A DNA stretch of 64,000 bases from JAKPQE01 sp041397845 (GCA_041397845.1 JAWKVW010000008.1:62001-126000); one strand, 5' to 3'. Numbered from the stretch's first letter, positions 18,985 to 30,906 are shown. Numbers and translations: made by a program. The notes: generated from the sequence alone by a model not told the origin.

Positions 18985-20943
18985 ATGTCCCTCAGCATTC
19001 GCAGTATCTTTACCATTGCCATCGCCGGCGTGTCGCTCGCCACTCTCGGCCTTTCCGGCACGCTGAACTTCGTTCACACCGGCAGCCTCGTCGAAAGCGC
19101 CATCACCCAGCGCCTGAACAGTCTTTCGACCGGCCTCAAGGCCGAAATAGAGGCCGAAAGCCAGCGCGCCCTGTCGCTCGCCGAGAGCATCGCCGGCCAG
19201 CCCGACATCCAGAAGGCCTTCGCCGCCCGGGATCGCTCTGCCCTTGCCGCGATCGTCGTGCCCGGCTTCAAGGCCATGAAGGAAACCCACGGCGTCGAGC
19301 AGTTCCAGTTCCACGAAGCGCCGGCGACCTCGTTCCTGCGCGTTCACAAGCCGGAGAAATTCGGCGACGACCTGTCCGGCTTCCGCAAGACCGTTGTCGC
19401 CGTCAACGAGACGAAACAGCGCGTCTTCGGCCTTGAAAAGGGCGTTGCCGGCCTTGGCCTTCGCGGCGTCGTGCCAATGTTCGCCGATGGCAGACACACC
19501 GGGTCGGTCGAATTCGGCCTCTCCTTCGGCCCGGCCTTCTTCGAGAAGTTCAGCTCCCGCTTCGCCGCCGCCGCCGCCCTCTACATCGAGTCCCCCGATG
19601 GCCTGAAGGAATTCGCCTCGACCTTCCCGGTCGATCTCGGCCTTGCCGGCGAGACCATCGCGGCCGGCCTCGCGGCGCGCGCCTTCGACTATTCGCACCG
19701 CGTCGGCGACGCCGACGACGCCCTGCTCATCGAGCCCGTCGCCGACTATTCCGGCAAGCCGATCGGCGCCCTCGTCATCGGCATCGACCGCTCGGCCTTC
19801 GACGGCATGATCCTCTCCGGCATGCTGGAGAACGCCTCCGTCGCCATCGTCGCCCTGCTCATCGCCGTCGTCATCTCGATCCTTCTCGACCGGCGTCTCG
19901 GCGCCCGTATCCGCGACCTTACCGCCCGCATGGGCCGCATCGCCCGCGATGACGTCGATGTCGAGCTGCCCGGCGGCGATCGCGACGACGAAATCGGCGC
20001 CATGGTCCGCGCCGTGACGATTTTCCGCGACAACATCATCGACCGCCAGCGCCTCGAGGGCGACGCCGCCCGGTCGCAGCAAAAGCAGGTCCACCGTCAG
20101 GAAGTCATCGAGGCGCTGATCGGCGATTTCCGCACCGCCGCCCATCGCGTTCTCGCCGATGTCCGCCAGAACGCCGAGGGCCTCGGCGGCATCGCCCACA
20201 GCCTCATCGGCATCGCCGGAGAAACCGCCAGCCGCTCCTCCGATTCCGGCCATGCCTCCGAGCGCGCCTCGACCAACGTCCAGACCGTCGCCTCGGCGGC
20301 CGAGGAACTTGCCGCCTCCATCGAGGAGATCCGCCGCCAGATCGCCGAGAGCAACGTCGCCATCGTCGACACCACCCACGCCGCGACCGCTGCCAACGAC
20401 CGCGTCGGCGGCCTTGCCGACGCCGCCGAGAAGATCGGCAACGTCGTCTCCCTCATTCAGGACATCGCCGAGCAGACCAATCTCCTGGCTCTCAACGCGA
20501 CCATCGAGGCCGCCCGCGCCGGCGAGACCGGCAAGGGCTTTGCCGTCGTCGCCTCGGAAGTGAAATCCCTCGCCAGCCAGACCGCGAAGGCGACCGAGGA
20601 AATCGGCGCCCAGATCGCCACCATCCAGGATTCGACCCGCAACGCCGTCGCCGCGATCGAGGAAATCGCCCACCGCATGACCGAGGTCGAACGCAACACC
20701 CAGATGGTGGCGAATGCGGTCGAGGAACAGAACGCCGCGACCATCGAGATCTCGTCGAGCATCCAGCAGGCCGCCAACGGCACGTCGGAGGTTACGCGGA
20801 ACATCGCCGCCGTGACCACCGCCGTCACCGACACCAACCGTGTCGCCGACAGCGTGCTGGCCGCCTCGCGCGACGTTGCCGAGCAGGTCGGCGCCCTTGA
20901 CCGGGTGGTCGATGATTTCCTGACGCGGGTCGCCGCCGCCTGA
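18985..20943 (+). CDS. Methyl-accepting chemotaxis protein with Cache-type sensor domain
   Basis: 652 residues: membrane segment at about 10-30, a periplasmic sensor domain (about 31-280) with features of a Cache_3-type fold, second membrane segment (about 283-302), HAMP domain, then a cytoplasmic signalling domain whose conserved hairpin tip (DIAEQTNLLALNATIEAARA) is near 493. It would relay a ligand signal to CheA/CheW. The ATG has no obvious Shine-Dalgarno sequence; the only other in-frame start lies 33 codons upstream in non-family sequence. No che gene is in the window and the ligand is unknown. Confidence 0.93.
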   Translation: MSLSIRSIFTIAIAGVSLATLGLSGTLNFVHTGSLVESAITQRLNSLSTGLKAEIEAESQRALSLAESIAGQPDIQKAFAARDRSALAAIVVPGFKAMKETHGVEQFQFHEAPATSFLRVHKPEKFGDDLSGFRKTVVAVNETKQRVFGLEKGVAGLGLRGVVPMFADGRHTGSVEFGLSFGPAFFEKFSSRFAAAAALYIESPDGLKEFASTFPVDLGLAGETIAAGLAARAFDYSHRVGDADDALLIEPVADYSGKPIGALVIGIDRSAFDGMILSGMLENASVAIVALLIAVVISILLDRRLGARIRDLTARMGRIARDDVDVELPGGDRDDEIGAMVRAVTIFRDNIIDRQRLEGDAARSQQKQVHRQEVIEALIGDFRTAAHRVLADVRQNAEGLGGIAHSLIGIAGETASRSSDSGHASERASTNVQTVASAAEELAASIEEIRRQIAESNVAIVDTTHAATAANDRVGGLADAAEKIGNVVSLIQDIAEQTNLLALNATIEAARAGETGKGFAVVASEVKSLASQTAKATEEIGAQIATIQDSTRNAVAAIEEIAHRMTEVERNTQMVANAVEEQNAATIEISSSIQQAANGTSEVTRNIAAVTTAVTDTNRVADSVLAASRDVAEQVGALDRVVDDFLTRVAAA

Positions 20944-20977
20944 CGCAGCAGGCGCGGCCATCCCCGGACGGAAACTG

Positions 20978-21436
20978 TCAGTTGCGCTCGTCCGGCAGGA
21001 TCGGCAGCGGCTGGAACTCGATGCCTTCATCGAGGAGGCCGCGTGCCTCCTCGGCCGTCGCCTCGCCATAGATGCCGCGCGCCGGCGCTTCCTCGTAGTG
21101 GATGCGCCGCGCCTCCTCGGCAAAGCGCTCGCCGACATAGTCGGCGCCGGCAAGAAGCTTGTCCTTCAGTTCGCGCAGCATGCCGAGCATTTCCGCCCGC
21201 TCGCCGCCCGGGCCCTCGATGGCTGGCGCTGCGGCCGCACCAGCCGTCCCCGTCTCGCCATCCTCGTGCCGCGCGCCGCTCACCGCCGGCGCCATCAGCG
21301 CCTTGGCGACACCGGTCGAGCCGCATTGCGGACAGGCGATTTCCCCCGCGGCCACCTGCGCATCGAACGCCTCGGCCCCGCCGAACCAGCCGTCGAAGCG
21401 ATGTGCGTTCTCGCAGATGAGCGCGTAACGGATCAC
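20978..21436 (-). CDS. DUF1178 family protein
   Basis: 152 residues matching DUF1178: N-terminal MIRYALICENAHRFDGWF, a zinc-ribbon-like CPQCG at 35-39, a low-complexity Ala/Gly linker and the conserved C-terminal segment (YVGERFAEEARRIHY, GEATAEEARGLLDEGI). The function is unknown. The GTG start overlaps the stop of the upstream nitrilase-family gene in GTGA, so the two form a coupled pair. Confidence 0.9.
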   Translation of the reverse strand: MIRYALICENAHRFDGWFGGAEAFDAQVAAGEIACPQCGSTGVAKALMAPAVSGARHEDGETGTAGAAAAPAIEGPGGERAEMLGMLRELKDKLLAGADYVGERFAEEARRIHYEEAPARGIYGEATAEEARGLLDEGIEFQPLPILPDERN

Positions 21437-22281
21437 GTGTCCGCCTTTGCCACCGAAAGCGTCACCTCGCGATCATGCGTCAGCGCCGGCACCCGGCCGC
21501 GCGCCTCGGCAACGAGCGCCGGGTCGATGTCGGCGATGATGACCGTCGGGTCGGTGCCGGCCTCGGCGATGATCCGCCCCCAGGGGTCGATGATCATCGA
21601 ATGACCGAAGGTGTCGCGGCCGTTTTCGTGATGGCCGCCTTGCGCTGCGGTGAAGACGAAGCACCCCGTCTCGATCGCCCGCGCCCGCTGCAGCACATGC
21701 CAGTGCGCCTCGCCGGTCTGCCTGGTGAAGGCCGCCGGCGAGGTCAGGAAGTGCGCTCCGGCCTTGGCCAGCGTCCGGTAGAGATAGGCAAAGCGCAGGT
21801 CGTAGCAAATCGAGAAGCCGAGCCGGCCCCACGGCAGATCGGCGACGACCGCCTTGTCGCCGGCCTGATAGGTGCGCGACTCGCGATAGTTCTCGCCGCC
21901 CGGCAGGTCGACGTCGAACATGTGGATCTTGTCGTAGCGCGCCGCGATGCTGCCGTCCGGCGCGATGAGAAACGCCCGGTTCGCGGCCTTCTCCGGACCG
22001 ACCTTCACCGCCACCGAGCCGATGTGGATGTAGATTCCGAGTTCCTTCGCCAGCGGCCGCATCCGTGCCAGCGTCGGGTCCGCCGCCTCTTCGGTGATCC
22101 CGGCAAAGAGCGCCTCGCGCTCCAGCTCCATCAGCGCCGTCTGCTCCGGCGTCAGCACGTAGTCGGCGCCCTCGGCCGCCGCCTCGCGCACGAACTTTGC
22201 CGCCGCCTCGATATTGTCGGGAACCGAACGGCCGGTGCGCAACTGCACGCAGGCTGCCCGAAACTTGCCGTTGCCGCTCAT
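21433..22281 (-). CDS. Carbon-nitrogen hydrolase (nitrilase superfamily, Nit-like)
   Basis: 282 residues with the nitrilase triad: Glu46 (LTPEQT), Lys118 (YDKIHMFD) and Cys159 (FSICYDLRF). The YDKIHMFDVDLPGG segment resembles the NIT1/NIT2 branch, whose members hydrolyse deaminated glutathione or omega-amidated keto acids; the exact substrate is inference. The adjacent glutaredoxin fits a glutathione link. The start at 22281 gives the usual N-terminus; a start 13 codons further upstream is less likely. Confidence 0.88.
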   Translation of the reverse strand: MSGNGKFRAACVQLRTGRSVPDNIEAAAKFVREAAAEGADYVLTPEQTALMELEREALFAGITEEAADPTLARMRPLAKELGIYIHIGSVAVKVGPEKAANRAFLIAPDGSIAARYDKIHMFDVDLPGGENYRESRTYQAGDKAVVADLPWGRLGFSICYDLRFAYLYRTLAKAGAHFLTSPAAFTRQTGEAHWHVLQRARAIETGCFVFTAAQGGHHENGRDTFGHSMIIDPWGRIIAEAGTDPTVIIADIDPALVAEARGRVPALTHDREVTLSVAKADT

Positions 22282-22396
22282 CGCCGAAACCTCGCTACGC
22301 TCCAGGGCTCGATCGGGCACCAGTGTCTATGCCGGCGCCCGTCCTCGTCTCGCAATACTCCCCGGCGGCAACCCCGGCAAGCACCGGCCCGCCGCC

Positions 22397-22654
22397 TCAG
22401 GAGGCAAGCAGCGCGTCAAGCTCGCCGTCGGCCTCCAGCTCGTGCAGGTCGTCGCAACCGCCGACATGCTTTTCGCCGATGAAGATCTGCGGCACCGTAT
22501 GGCGCCCGTTCGCCCGCGCCATCATCGCCTGACGCTTCGCCGGGTCGGCGCCGACATCGATTTCCTCGTAGGAAACACCCTTCTTGTCGAGCAGGCGCTT
22601 GGCCCGGAAACAATAGGGACAGATGCTCGTCGTGTAGATGGTGACTGCGGCCAT
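22397..22654 (-). CDS. grxC: Glutaredoxin 3
   Basis: 85-residue dithiol glutaredoxin with active site CPYC at 12-15, the cis-Pro segment TVPQIFIG and the glutathione-binding GGCDDL motif. It reduces protein disulfides and glutathione mixed disulfides in the cytoplasm. It lies between comF and the nitrilase-family gene on the same strand, 78 bases after comF. Confidence 0.96.
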   Translation of the reverse strand: MAAVTIYTTSICPYCFRAKRLLDKKGVSYEEIDVGADPAKRQAMMARANGRHTVPQIFIGEKHVGGCDDLHELEADGELDALLAS

Positions 22655-22732
22655 GTTTTTTCCTCCCCCTGCATGCGGCCGTTCCTGTCCTCGGGACAGG
22701 TCTCGATTCCCCTCGATGGCCGCAATTTTCCT

Positions 22733-23524
22733 TTATAGGGCAGCGGCCTCGCCACCGACAACCCTGGCGAAGACGAGCACGTCGACCCGCGCCGCGCCGG
22801 CCCGGCGCAGCGCCCGCGTCGCCGCCTCGACCGTCGCCCCCGAGGTCAGCACGTCGTCGACGAGCACGATGTTGCGGCCGGCGATGTCGATGCGGTGCGC
22901 CGCCGGCACGACGAAGGCGCCGCGCACATTCGCCGCCCGGTCCCGCGCCGAAAGCCCGACCTGCTGCCGCGTCTGCTTGATCCGCTCGAGACTGTCGACC
23001 GAGACGGCGACACCGCTCGCCGCAGCAACCGCCCGGGCGAGCAGCGCCGACTGGTTGTAGCGCCGCTGGAACAGGCGGCGGCGATGCAGCGGCACCGGTA
23101 CGAGAAGGTCGGCACCGGCGACGAGTTCGGCACCGGCCCGCGCCATCCAGCGCCCCATCGCCACCGAGAGTTCGCCACGATCGCGGTATTTGAGATCATG
23201 GACGAGCCCCCGCGCCACCTCGTCGAACACCGCCACCGCCCGTGCCCGATCGAACGCCGGCGGCGAGGCGATCGCCGCGCTCGAAAGGGCGCCGGGTCCG
23301 GGATCGAACGGAAACGGCGTGCCGAGCCGCTCGCAATAGGGCCGCTCGATCAGCCGCAGCCGCGACCAGCACCGGGCGCAGAGCGTATGCGGCGCCTCGA
23401 CGGCAGCCCCGCAGGAAAGGCAGCGCGGCGGCACGATGAGGTCGAGCAGCACCCGCCCCGCCCGCCGCGCCATGGCGGCAAGGTCCGGCCCCCTGGTGCC
23501 TGATGCCTCTGCGAATTCCTCCAT
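22733..23524 (-). CDS. ComF family protein (phosphoribosyltransferase fold)
   Basis: 263 residues. Four N-terminal cysteines (35, 38, 49, 52) form a zinc finger; the C-terminal part is a type I phosphoribosyltransferase domain with the PRPP motif VLVDDVLTSGAT near 220. ComF-family proteins take part in DNA uptake and processing during transformation in some bacteria; in alphaproteobacteria the role is not established. The start gives the shortest family-consistent N-terminus. It is divergent from the methyltransferase gene. Confidence 0.9.
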   Translation of the reverse strand: MEEFAEASGTRGPDLAAMARRAGRVLLDLIVPPRCLSCGAAVEAPHTLCARCWSRLRLIERPYCERLGTPFPFDPGPGALSSAAIASPPAFDRARAVAVFDEVARGLVHDLKYRDRGELSVAMGRWMARAGAELVAGADLLVPVPLHRRRLFQRRYNQSALLARAVAAASGVAVSVDSLERIKQTRQQVGLSARDRAANVRGAFVVPAAHRIDIAGRNIVLVDDVLTSGATVEAATRALRRAGAARVDVLVFARVVGGEAAAL

Positions 23525-23630
23525 GGATTGCAGGCTAGCATGCACGCGCGCCGGCCGGCAGGCCGATCTTTGACGGCGACCGCGCGCCGGTCCATAACCG
23601 CGCCGAACCTGAAGCGGCCGGAGCCATGCC

Positions 23631-24514
23631 ATGACCCCCAACGTTTTCGATCGCGCCCTGCTCGCCCGGCGCCGCGCCCGCGCCGCCGCCGATCTCGTGC
23701 CGGGCATCGACTTCCTGCTCGAGCGCGTCGTCGAAGACCTCGCCGACCGCCTTGCCGCCGTCGAGCGCCGCTTTCCCATCGCCCTCGACCTGATGGGCCA
23801 CACCGGCCTCGTCGCCGACATGCTCGCAGCGTCCGGCAAGGTCGACACCATCGTCCGGCTCGAACGCGAGCCGCGCCTGTTGCGGAGCGGTGATATCGCC
23901 GTCATCGCCGAGGAGGAGGCGCTTCCCTTTGCCGCCGAAAGCCTTGACCTCGTCGCCTCGGCCCTGTCGCTGCAGTTCGTCAACGACCTGCCCGGCGCGC
24001 TTGTCCAGATCCGCCGCGCCCTGCGCCCGGACGGGCTGTTCCTCGCGGTCATTGCCGGCGGCAACACCTTGCCGAGTTGCGCGAGGCGGCGATGGCCGCC
24101 GAAATCGAGATGACCGGTGGCGCCAGTCCGCGCGTTGCCCCGTTCGCCGACGTGCGCGCCGTCGGTTCGCTGCTCCAGCGCGCCGGCTTTGCCTTGCCCG
24201 TGGTCGACCGCGATGTCGTGACCGTGCGCTATGAATCGCCGCTGGCGCTGCTTTACGAACTGCGCGCCATGGGCGCCGGCAACGTCCTTCTCGAGCGCGA
24301 CCGCGAGCCGATGTCGCGCCAGCTCCTGATGCGGATCTGCGAGATCTACGCCGAGCGCTTTGCCGAGGAGGACGGGCGCATCCCGGCGACCTTCGAGTTC
24401 GTCTCGATGTCCGGCTGGGCGCCGCACGACAGCCAGCCGAAGCCGCTCGCACCCGGCTCGGCCAAGATCAGCCTTGCCGATGCGCTGAAGCGGTCATCCG
24501 ACCTGCCGGAATAG
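23631..24514 (+). pseudogene. SAM-dependent methyltransferase (BioC/NDUFAF5-like), interrupted by a one-base frameshift
   Basis: Two frames together make one methyltransferase. The first (from 23631) runs through the SAM-binding region and breaks into SCARRRW after GGNTLP; the second resumes at LREAAMAAEIEMTGG and runs to 24514. Adding one C in the CC at 24067-24068 restores GGNTLAELREAAM and a single 294-residue chain. The restored sequence (EALPFAAESLDLVASALSL, the closing FVSMSGWAPHDSQPKPL) matches the BioC-like family that includes the mitochondrial complex I factor NDUFAF5. It may be a real decay event or a sequencing error. Confidence 0.75.
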
Positions 24515-24539
24515 CGGACGTCGATTGGCGGCGGCGCCG

Positions 24540-24971
24540 TCAGTCGGTCGCGCCCTCGATGCCGAGGCCGATCGTCCCGGCCAGATTGGAATCGATGACG
24601 CCGCTGACGCTGCCGTCGCGCCGCATGACGACGAGGCGGCCGAGATCGTCCGTCGCGACGCCGGCAAAACCGGTATCCGGCTTCGCCGTCGGCGCCGTGA
24701 TGGTGCGCCGGCCGATCGAGCCGGTGACGATGTCGTCTGGCTTTGCCTGCGGCGCCGTCGCGATGACCGCCGGCTCGCCGCCGCGAAGGATTGATTCGGC
24801 GAAACGCAGCTTGTCGTCGATCGCCGTGCCGACACCGCTGATGAAAAGGCCGTAGCCGACCGCCATGGCGACGCCGGACGCCACGAGCGCATATTCGAGG
24901 GCGGCATCGCCCGATTCCGATTCGGCCGCGGCCCGGCGGGCAGCGGCGATACGCCGGATGAACTCACGCAT
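24540..24971 (-). CDS. Flp pilin-like membrane protein
   Basis: 143 residues. The first 50 resemble a Flp/Fap pilin: a basic N-terminus, then GDAALEYALVASGVAMAVGYGLF, with the conserved Glu-Tyr that follows the processing site in Flp pilins. The remaining 95 residues are unusual for a Flp pilin, which is normally about 60 residues in total. The start at 24971 follows GGGAGAAGAG. It is isolated from any tad genes. It could be a pilin-like surface or anchoring protein rather than a pilus subunit. Confidence 0.65.
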   Translation of the reverse strand: MREFIRRIAAARRAAAESESGDAALEYALVASGVAMAVGYGLFISGVGTAIDDKLRFAESILRGGEPAVIATAPQAKPDDIVTGSIGRRTITAPTAKPDTGFAGVATDDLGRLVVMRRDGSVSGVIDSNLAGTIGLGIEGATD

Positions 24972-25079
24972 ACTCTTCTCCCGTCGCGGTCCCGGCATGG
25001 CCCCGATGTCCGCGAATACGACGCACGGGAACACCGGGCACGGAACCGCACCCTGAGAGAGGAGTCTTGGCCGGTTGGG

Positions 25080-25493
25080 TTAAGAGCTGGTTAGCAACAG
25101 GTCGACGAGATGCGGAATGAGCGGCTCGTCCGCCGGCGGCATCGGATAGTCGCGCAGTCTGGTGACGCGCACCCACTTGATTGCCTGCCCCTCGCGGCCG
25201 CTGACCGTCCCCTCCCAGCGCCGGCAGACCCACAGCGGCATCAGGAGATGGAAATCGTCATAGGCGTGGCTGGCGAAGGTCAGGGGTGCAAGGCACGGCT
25301 CCTTGACCGTGATGCCGAGCTCCTCGTCGAGCTCGCGGATGAGCGTCGTCTCCGGCCGCTCCCCCGGCTCGACCTTGCCGCCGGGAAACTCCCAAAGGCC
25401 GGCGAGCTGCTTGCCCTCGGGACGCTGCGTGATCAGCACCCGCCCGTCGGCATCGACGAGCGCGCAGGCGGCAACGAGCAGGATCCGCGGCAT
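25080..25493 (-). CDS. mutT: (Deoxy)nucleoside triphosphate pyrophosphohydrolase, MutT family
   Basis: 137 residues with a complete Nudix box: GGKVEPGERPETTLI followed by RELDEELGI. MutT removes 8-oxo-dGTP from the nucleotide pool and prevents A:T to C:G mutations. The substrate is inferred from the close match to MutT in length and in LWEFPGGKVEPGE. The ATG overlaps the argJ stop by one base (TGATG), so mutT is probably read from the argJ transcript. Confidence 0.92.
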   Translation of the reverse strand: MPRILLVAACALVDADGRVLITQRPEGKQLAGLWEFPGGKVEPGERPETTLIRELDEELGITVKEPCLAPLTFASHAYDDFHLLMPLWVCRRWEGTVSGREGQAIKWVRVTRLRDYPMPPADEPLIPHLVDLLLTSS

Positions 25494-26725
25494 CAGCTTC
25501 GATAGTCGCCATTGATGGCGACATATTCCTTGGTCAGATCACAGGTCCACACCGTATCGCGCGCCTCGCCGAGACCGATGTCGACGCGGATCTCGATCTC
25601 GTCGTTCTTCATGTAGGCCGACGTCTCGGCCTCGTCATAGGCAAGGTCCCGCTCGCCCTCGACGGCAACGCGAATGCCGCCGAAATAAATCGCCAGCCGG
25701 TCGCGCTCCGCCGGCTCGCCGGCCTTGCCGACCGCCATCACGACGCGGCCCCAGTTGGCGTCCTCGCCGGCAACCGCCGTCTTGACCAGCGGCGAATTGG
25801 CGATCGAACGGGCGATGCGCCGCGCCGAATCCTTCGAGACGGCCCCCTCGACCGTCACCTTGACGAGCTTGCGCGCGCCCTCGCCGTCGCGGGCAACCTG
25901 CACCGCAAGGCCATGCAGCACCGAGGCAAGCGCCGCCCGCAGCGCCGGCAGCCGCGCGTCCTCGAGGCTCTCGATCGGCGGATTGCCGGCCTTGCCGGTG
26001 GCAAAGACGAGCAGCGTGTCGCTCGTCGAGGTGTCGCCGTCGACCGTCACCGCGTTGAAGGTGTCGACCACTTCCCGGGCAACGAGCGCCTGCAGCACCG
26101 GCGCGGCGACCGCCGCATCGGTGAACACGAAGGACAGCATCGTCGCCATGTCCGGCGCGATCATGCCGGCGCCCTTGGCCATGCCGTTGATCGAGATGTC
26201 CGTGTCACCGAGCCTGGCCGAGGCGGTGGCGATCTTCGGGAAGGTGTCGGTCGTCATGATCGCCCGCGCCGCCGCGAGCCAGTCCCGGCCCTCGGCCCGC
26301 GTCGCCGTCTCGAGCAGGACACCCTCGAACTTCGTTGCATCGAGCGGCTCGCCGATGACGCCGGTCGAGGCAAGGAACACCTCGTCCGCCTGACAGCCGG
26401 CCGCGTGCGCCGCGATGCCGGCCGAAAGCGTCACCGCCTTGCGTCCCTTCAGGCCGGTGAAGGCATTGGCATTGCCGGAGTTGACCAGCAGCGCCCGGGC
26501 CTTGCCGCCGGCAAGCCGCGCCCGGCACCAGTCGACCGGCGCCGAGGGGCACTTCGAGGTCGTGAACACGCCGCCGACCGTCGTGCCCTCGTCGAGAAGG
26601 ACGAGCAGCACGTCGGTGCGGCCCGTGTAGCGGATCCCCGCCTCGGCGGTTGCAAAGCGCACGCCGCCGATTTCCGGCAGCGCCGGGTAGGAGGTTGGCG
26701 CCAGCGGCGAAAGTGTCGCACTCAT
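25493..26725 (-). CDS. argJ: Bifunctional glutamate N-acetyltransferase / amino-acid acetyltransferase ArgJ
   Basis: 410 residues. ArgJ cycles the acetyl group from N-acetylornithine to glutamate in arginine synthesis. The self-cleavage site is clear: GMIAPDMATML, with the nucleophilic threonine at about 195, which becomes the N-terminus of the beta chain. The C-terminal segment KEYVAINGDYRS is typical. It is followed by mutT with a one-base overlap and preceded by the parvulin gene on the same strand. Confidence 0.97.
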   Translation of the reverse strand: MSATLSPLAPTSYPALPEIGGVRFATAEAGIRYTGRTDVLLVLLDEGTTVGGVFTTSKCPSAPVDWCRARLAGGKARALLVNSGNANAFTGLKGRKAVTLSAGIAAHAAGCQADEVFLASTGVIGEPLDATKFEGVLLETATRAEGRDWLAAARAIMTTDTFPKIATASARLGDTDISINGMAKGAGMIAPDMATMLSFVFTDAAVAAPVLQALVAREVVDTFNAVTVDGDTSTSDTLLVFATGKAGNPPIESLEDARLPALRAALASVLHGLAVQVARDGEGARKLVKVTVEGAVSKDSARRIARSIANSPLVKTAVAGEDANWGRVVMAVGKAGEPAERDRLAIYFGGIRVAVEGERDLAYDEAETSAYMKNDEIEIRVDIGLGEARDTVWTCDLTKEYVAINGDYRS

Positions 26726-26770
26726 GCTCGTCCTCCTGCGCCGTCTGGCGGCGGTCCGTTCAGTTGCCGG

Positions 26771-27679
26771 TCACTTCGCCGGCTCGTCCTTCTTGGGCTC
26801 TTCCGCCGGCTTGTCGCCGGCCGGCTCGTCTAGCATCTCGATCTTGGCCGCCGCCTTCAGCCGCTCCAGCTCGGTGCTGAAGCGCTCCTGCATGACGATG
26901 CGCTTGATCTGGTCCTTGACCTCGTCGAACGAGGGCAGCTCCTGCTTGCGCCGGTCCTCGACCTTGATGACGTGCCAGCCGAACTCGCTCTTCACCGGCT
27001 CGGAGATCTCGCCGGTCTTGGTCGCGAATGCCGCCGTGGAGAATTCCGGCACCATCCGGTCGGCGGTGAAATAGCCAAGGTCGCCGCCTTCCGGCGCGGT
27101 GCCCGGATCGATCGACTTTTCCTTGGCCAGTTCGGCGAAATCCTTGCCGTCCTTCAGCGCCTTGACGATGTCCTTGGCCTCGGCCTCCTCCTTGACGAGG
27201 ATATGGCGGGCGTGGATCTCGTCCTCCGGCGTCACCTTGCCGATTTCCTCGTCATAGATCTTCTTCAGGTCCTCGTCGGTGATCGCCGTCTCGATCTTCT
27301 CCTTGAAATAGGCGTTGCGCAGCGCCCGGGCCTTCAGGAAGGCGAAGCGCCGCTCGAAGAACGGCGACTTGTCGAGGCCGGCCGCCTCGGCTTCCTTGGC
27401 GAAAAGGTGCAGATCGACGAGCACGTCGATGAGGATCTTCTGCTGCTGCGCACCCGGCACGCGCGACAGCTCGGCGGCGAAATCGGCGGCGGCGAAATCG
27501 AGGTCCTGCGTGGTGATGTCGATGCCGTTGACCCGCGCCACGACCTTGCCCGGATCATCGGCCGCGACTGCCGGCTGGGCAACGAGGCCCGCACCGAGAA
27601 GGGCGGCAACGCCCGCTGCGGCGAACGCATGGCGGAGCGGATTGATGCGACGGCTGCGCATCTTGACGAAAATCGACAT
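26771..27679 (-). CDS. Periplasmic peptidyl-prolyl isomerase, parvulin (PpiC) type
   Basis: 302 residues. A signal peptide (about 1-40, ending QPAVAA) is followed by a SurA-like N-terminal helical region and a single rotamase domain (EIHARHILVKEEAEA to EFGWHVIKVEDRR). The C-terminus is a Lys/Glu/Pro-rich tail. It probably assists folding of exported proteins. The gene is divergent from secA. The start at 27679 is the first ATG of the natural signal peptide. Confidence 0.93.
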   Translation of the reverse strand: MSIFVKMRSRRINPLRHAFAAAGVAALLGAGLVAQPAVAADDPGKVVARVNGIDITTQDLDFAAADFAAELSRVPGAQQQKILIDVLVDLHLFAKEAEAAGLDKSPFFERRFAFLKARALRNAYFKEKIETAITDEDLKKIYDEEIGKVTPEDEIHARHILVKEEAEAKDIVKALKDGKDFAELAKEKSIDPGTAPEGGDLGYFTADRMVPEFSTAAFATKTGEISEPVKSEFGWHVIKVEDRRKQELPSFDEVKDQIKRIVMQERFSTELERLKAAAKIEMLDEPAGDKPAEEPKKDEPAK

Positions 27680-28064
27680 GGTGATTGGCACCCTTGGCGT
27701 TGGAGAGACGACGCGCCGGCGCCCGCCGGCCCGCGATTCCGGCACGCTTTTGCCCGAAAGCCGTGCCGTTGACAACACTCCGGGCGCTTCTTATGTGTCG
27801 GTGGCCCGCCACCCGCAAGGAGTGGCGGTAAAGCTATTGGTGCGCGCTGACGACACTTCCGCCGCCGCCCGGCGACGGAAGCTCCCCGCCGGATGACGGG
27901 ACCCTCACCTCCGGCTGACCGGCAGACGACCGGGCGGCCGCCCGCCTGCGCTGCCGAATGATGACGGGATCCCCGACCCTCGCCGGATCGCGGGCCCATG
28001 GCGCCGGAACCGCCCGCAGGGGGCGGCCCGTAGCGCCAAGCGAGTTTGAAGAAGGATTCCTCAG
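27680..28064. other. Divergent control region between the PPIase gene and secA
   Basis: 385 bases without a supported gene. It holds a good plus-strand promoter candidate (27768-27796), which leaves about 260 bases of secA leader. The leader is GC-rich with several short palindromes (for example GGGCGGCCGCCC near 27933). A short open frame with a GTG start (about 24 codons, ending at 27896) exists, but it lacks a well-placed ribosome-binding site. No known secA-regulating leader peptide was recognised. Confidence 0.4.
27768..27796 (+). promoter_or_regulatory. Candidate promoter of secA
   Basis: GTTGAC (27768-27773), 17 bases, TTATGT (27791-27796), a good match to the rhizobial CTTGAC-N17-CTATAT pattern. 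It is the best promoter candidate between the PPIase gene and secA. Confidence 0.5.
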
Positions 28065-30851
<2,787 letters not shown>

Positions 30852-30871
30852 CAGCCGCTCCCCTCACCATG

Positions 30872-30906
30872 AAAACGGCCGCGGCGATCGCTCCCCGCGG
30901 CCTTTT
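30872..30906 (+). terminator. Terminator of secA
   Basis: Stem GGCCGCGG (30877-30884) with CCGCGGCC (30895-30902), 10-base loop, preceded by AAAA and followed by TTTTC, 25 bases after the stop. Confidence 0.85.
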
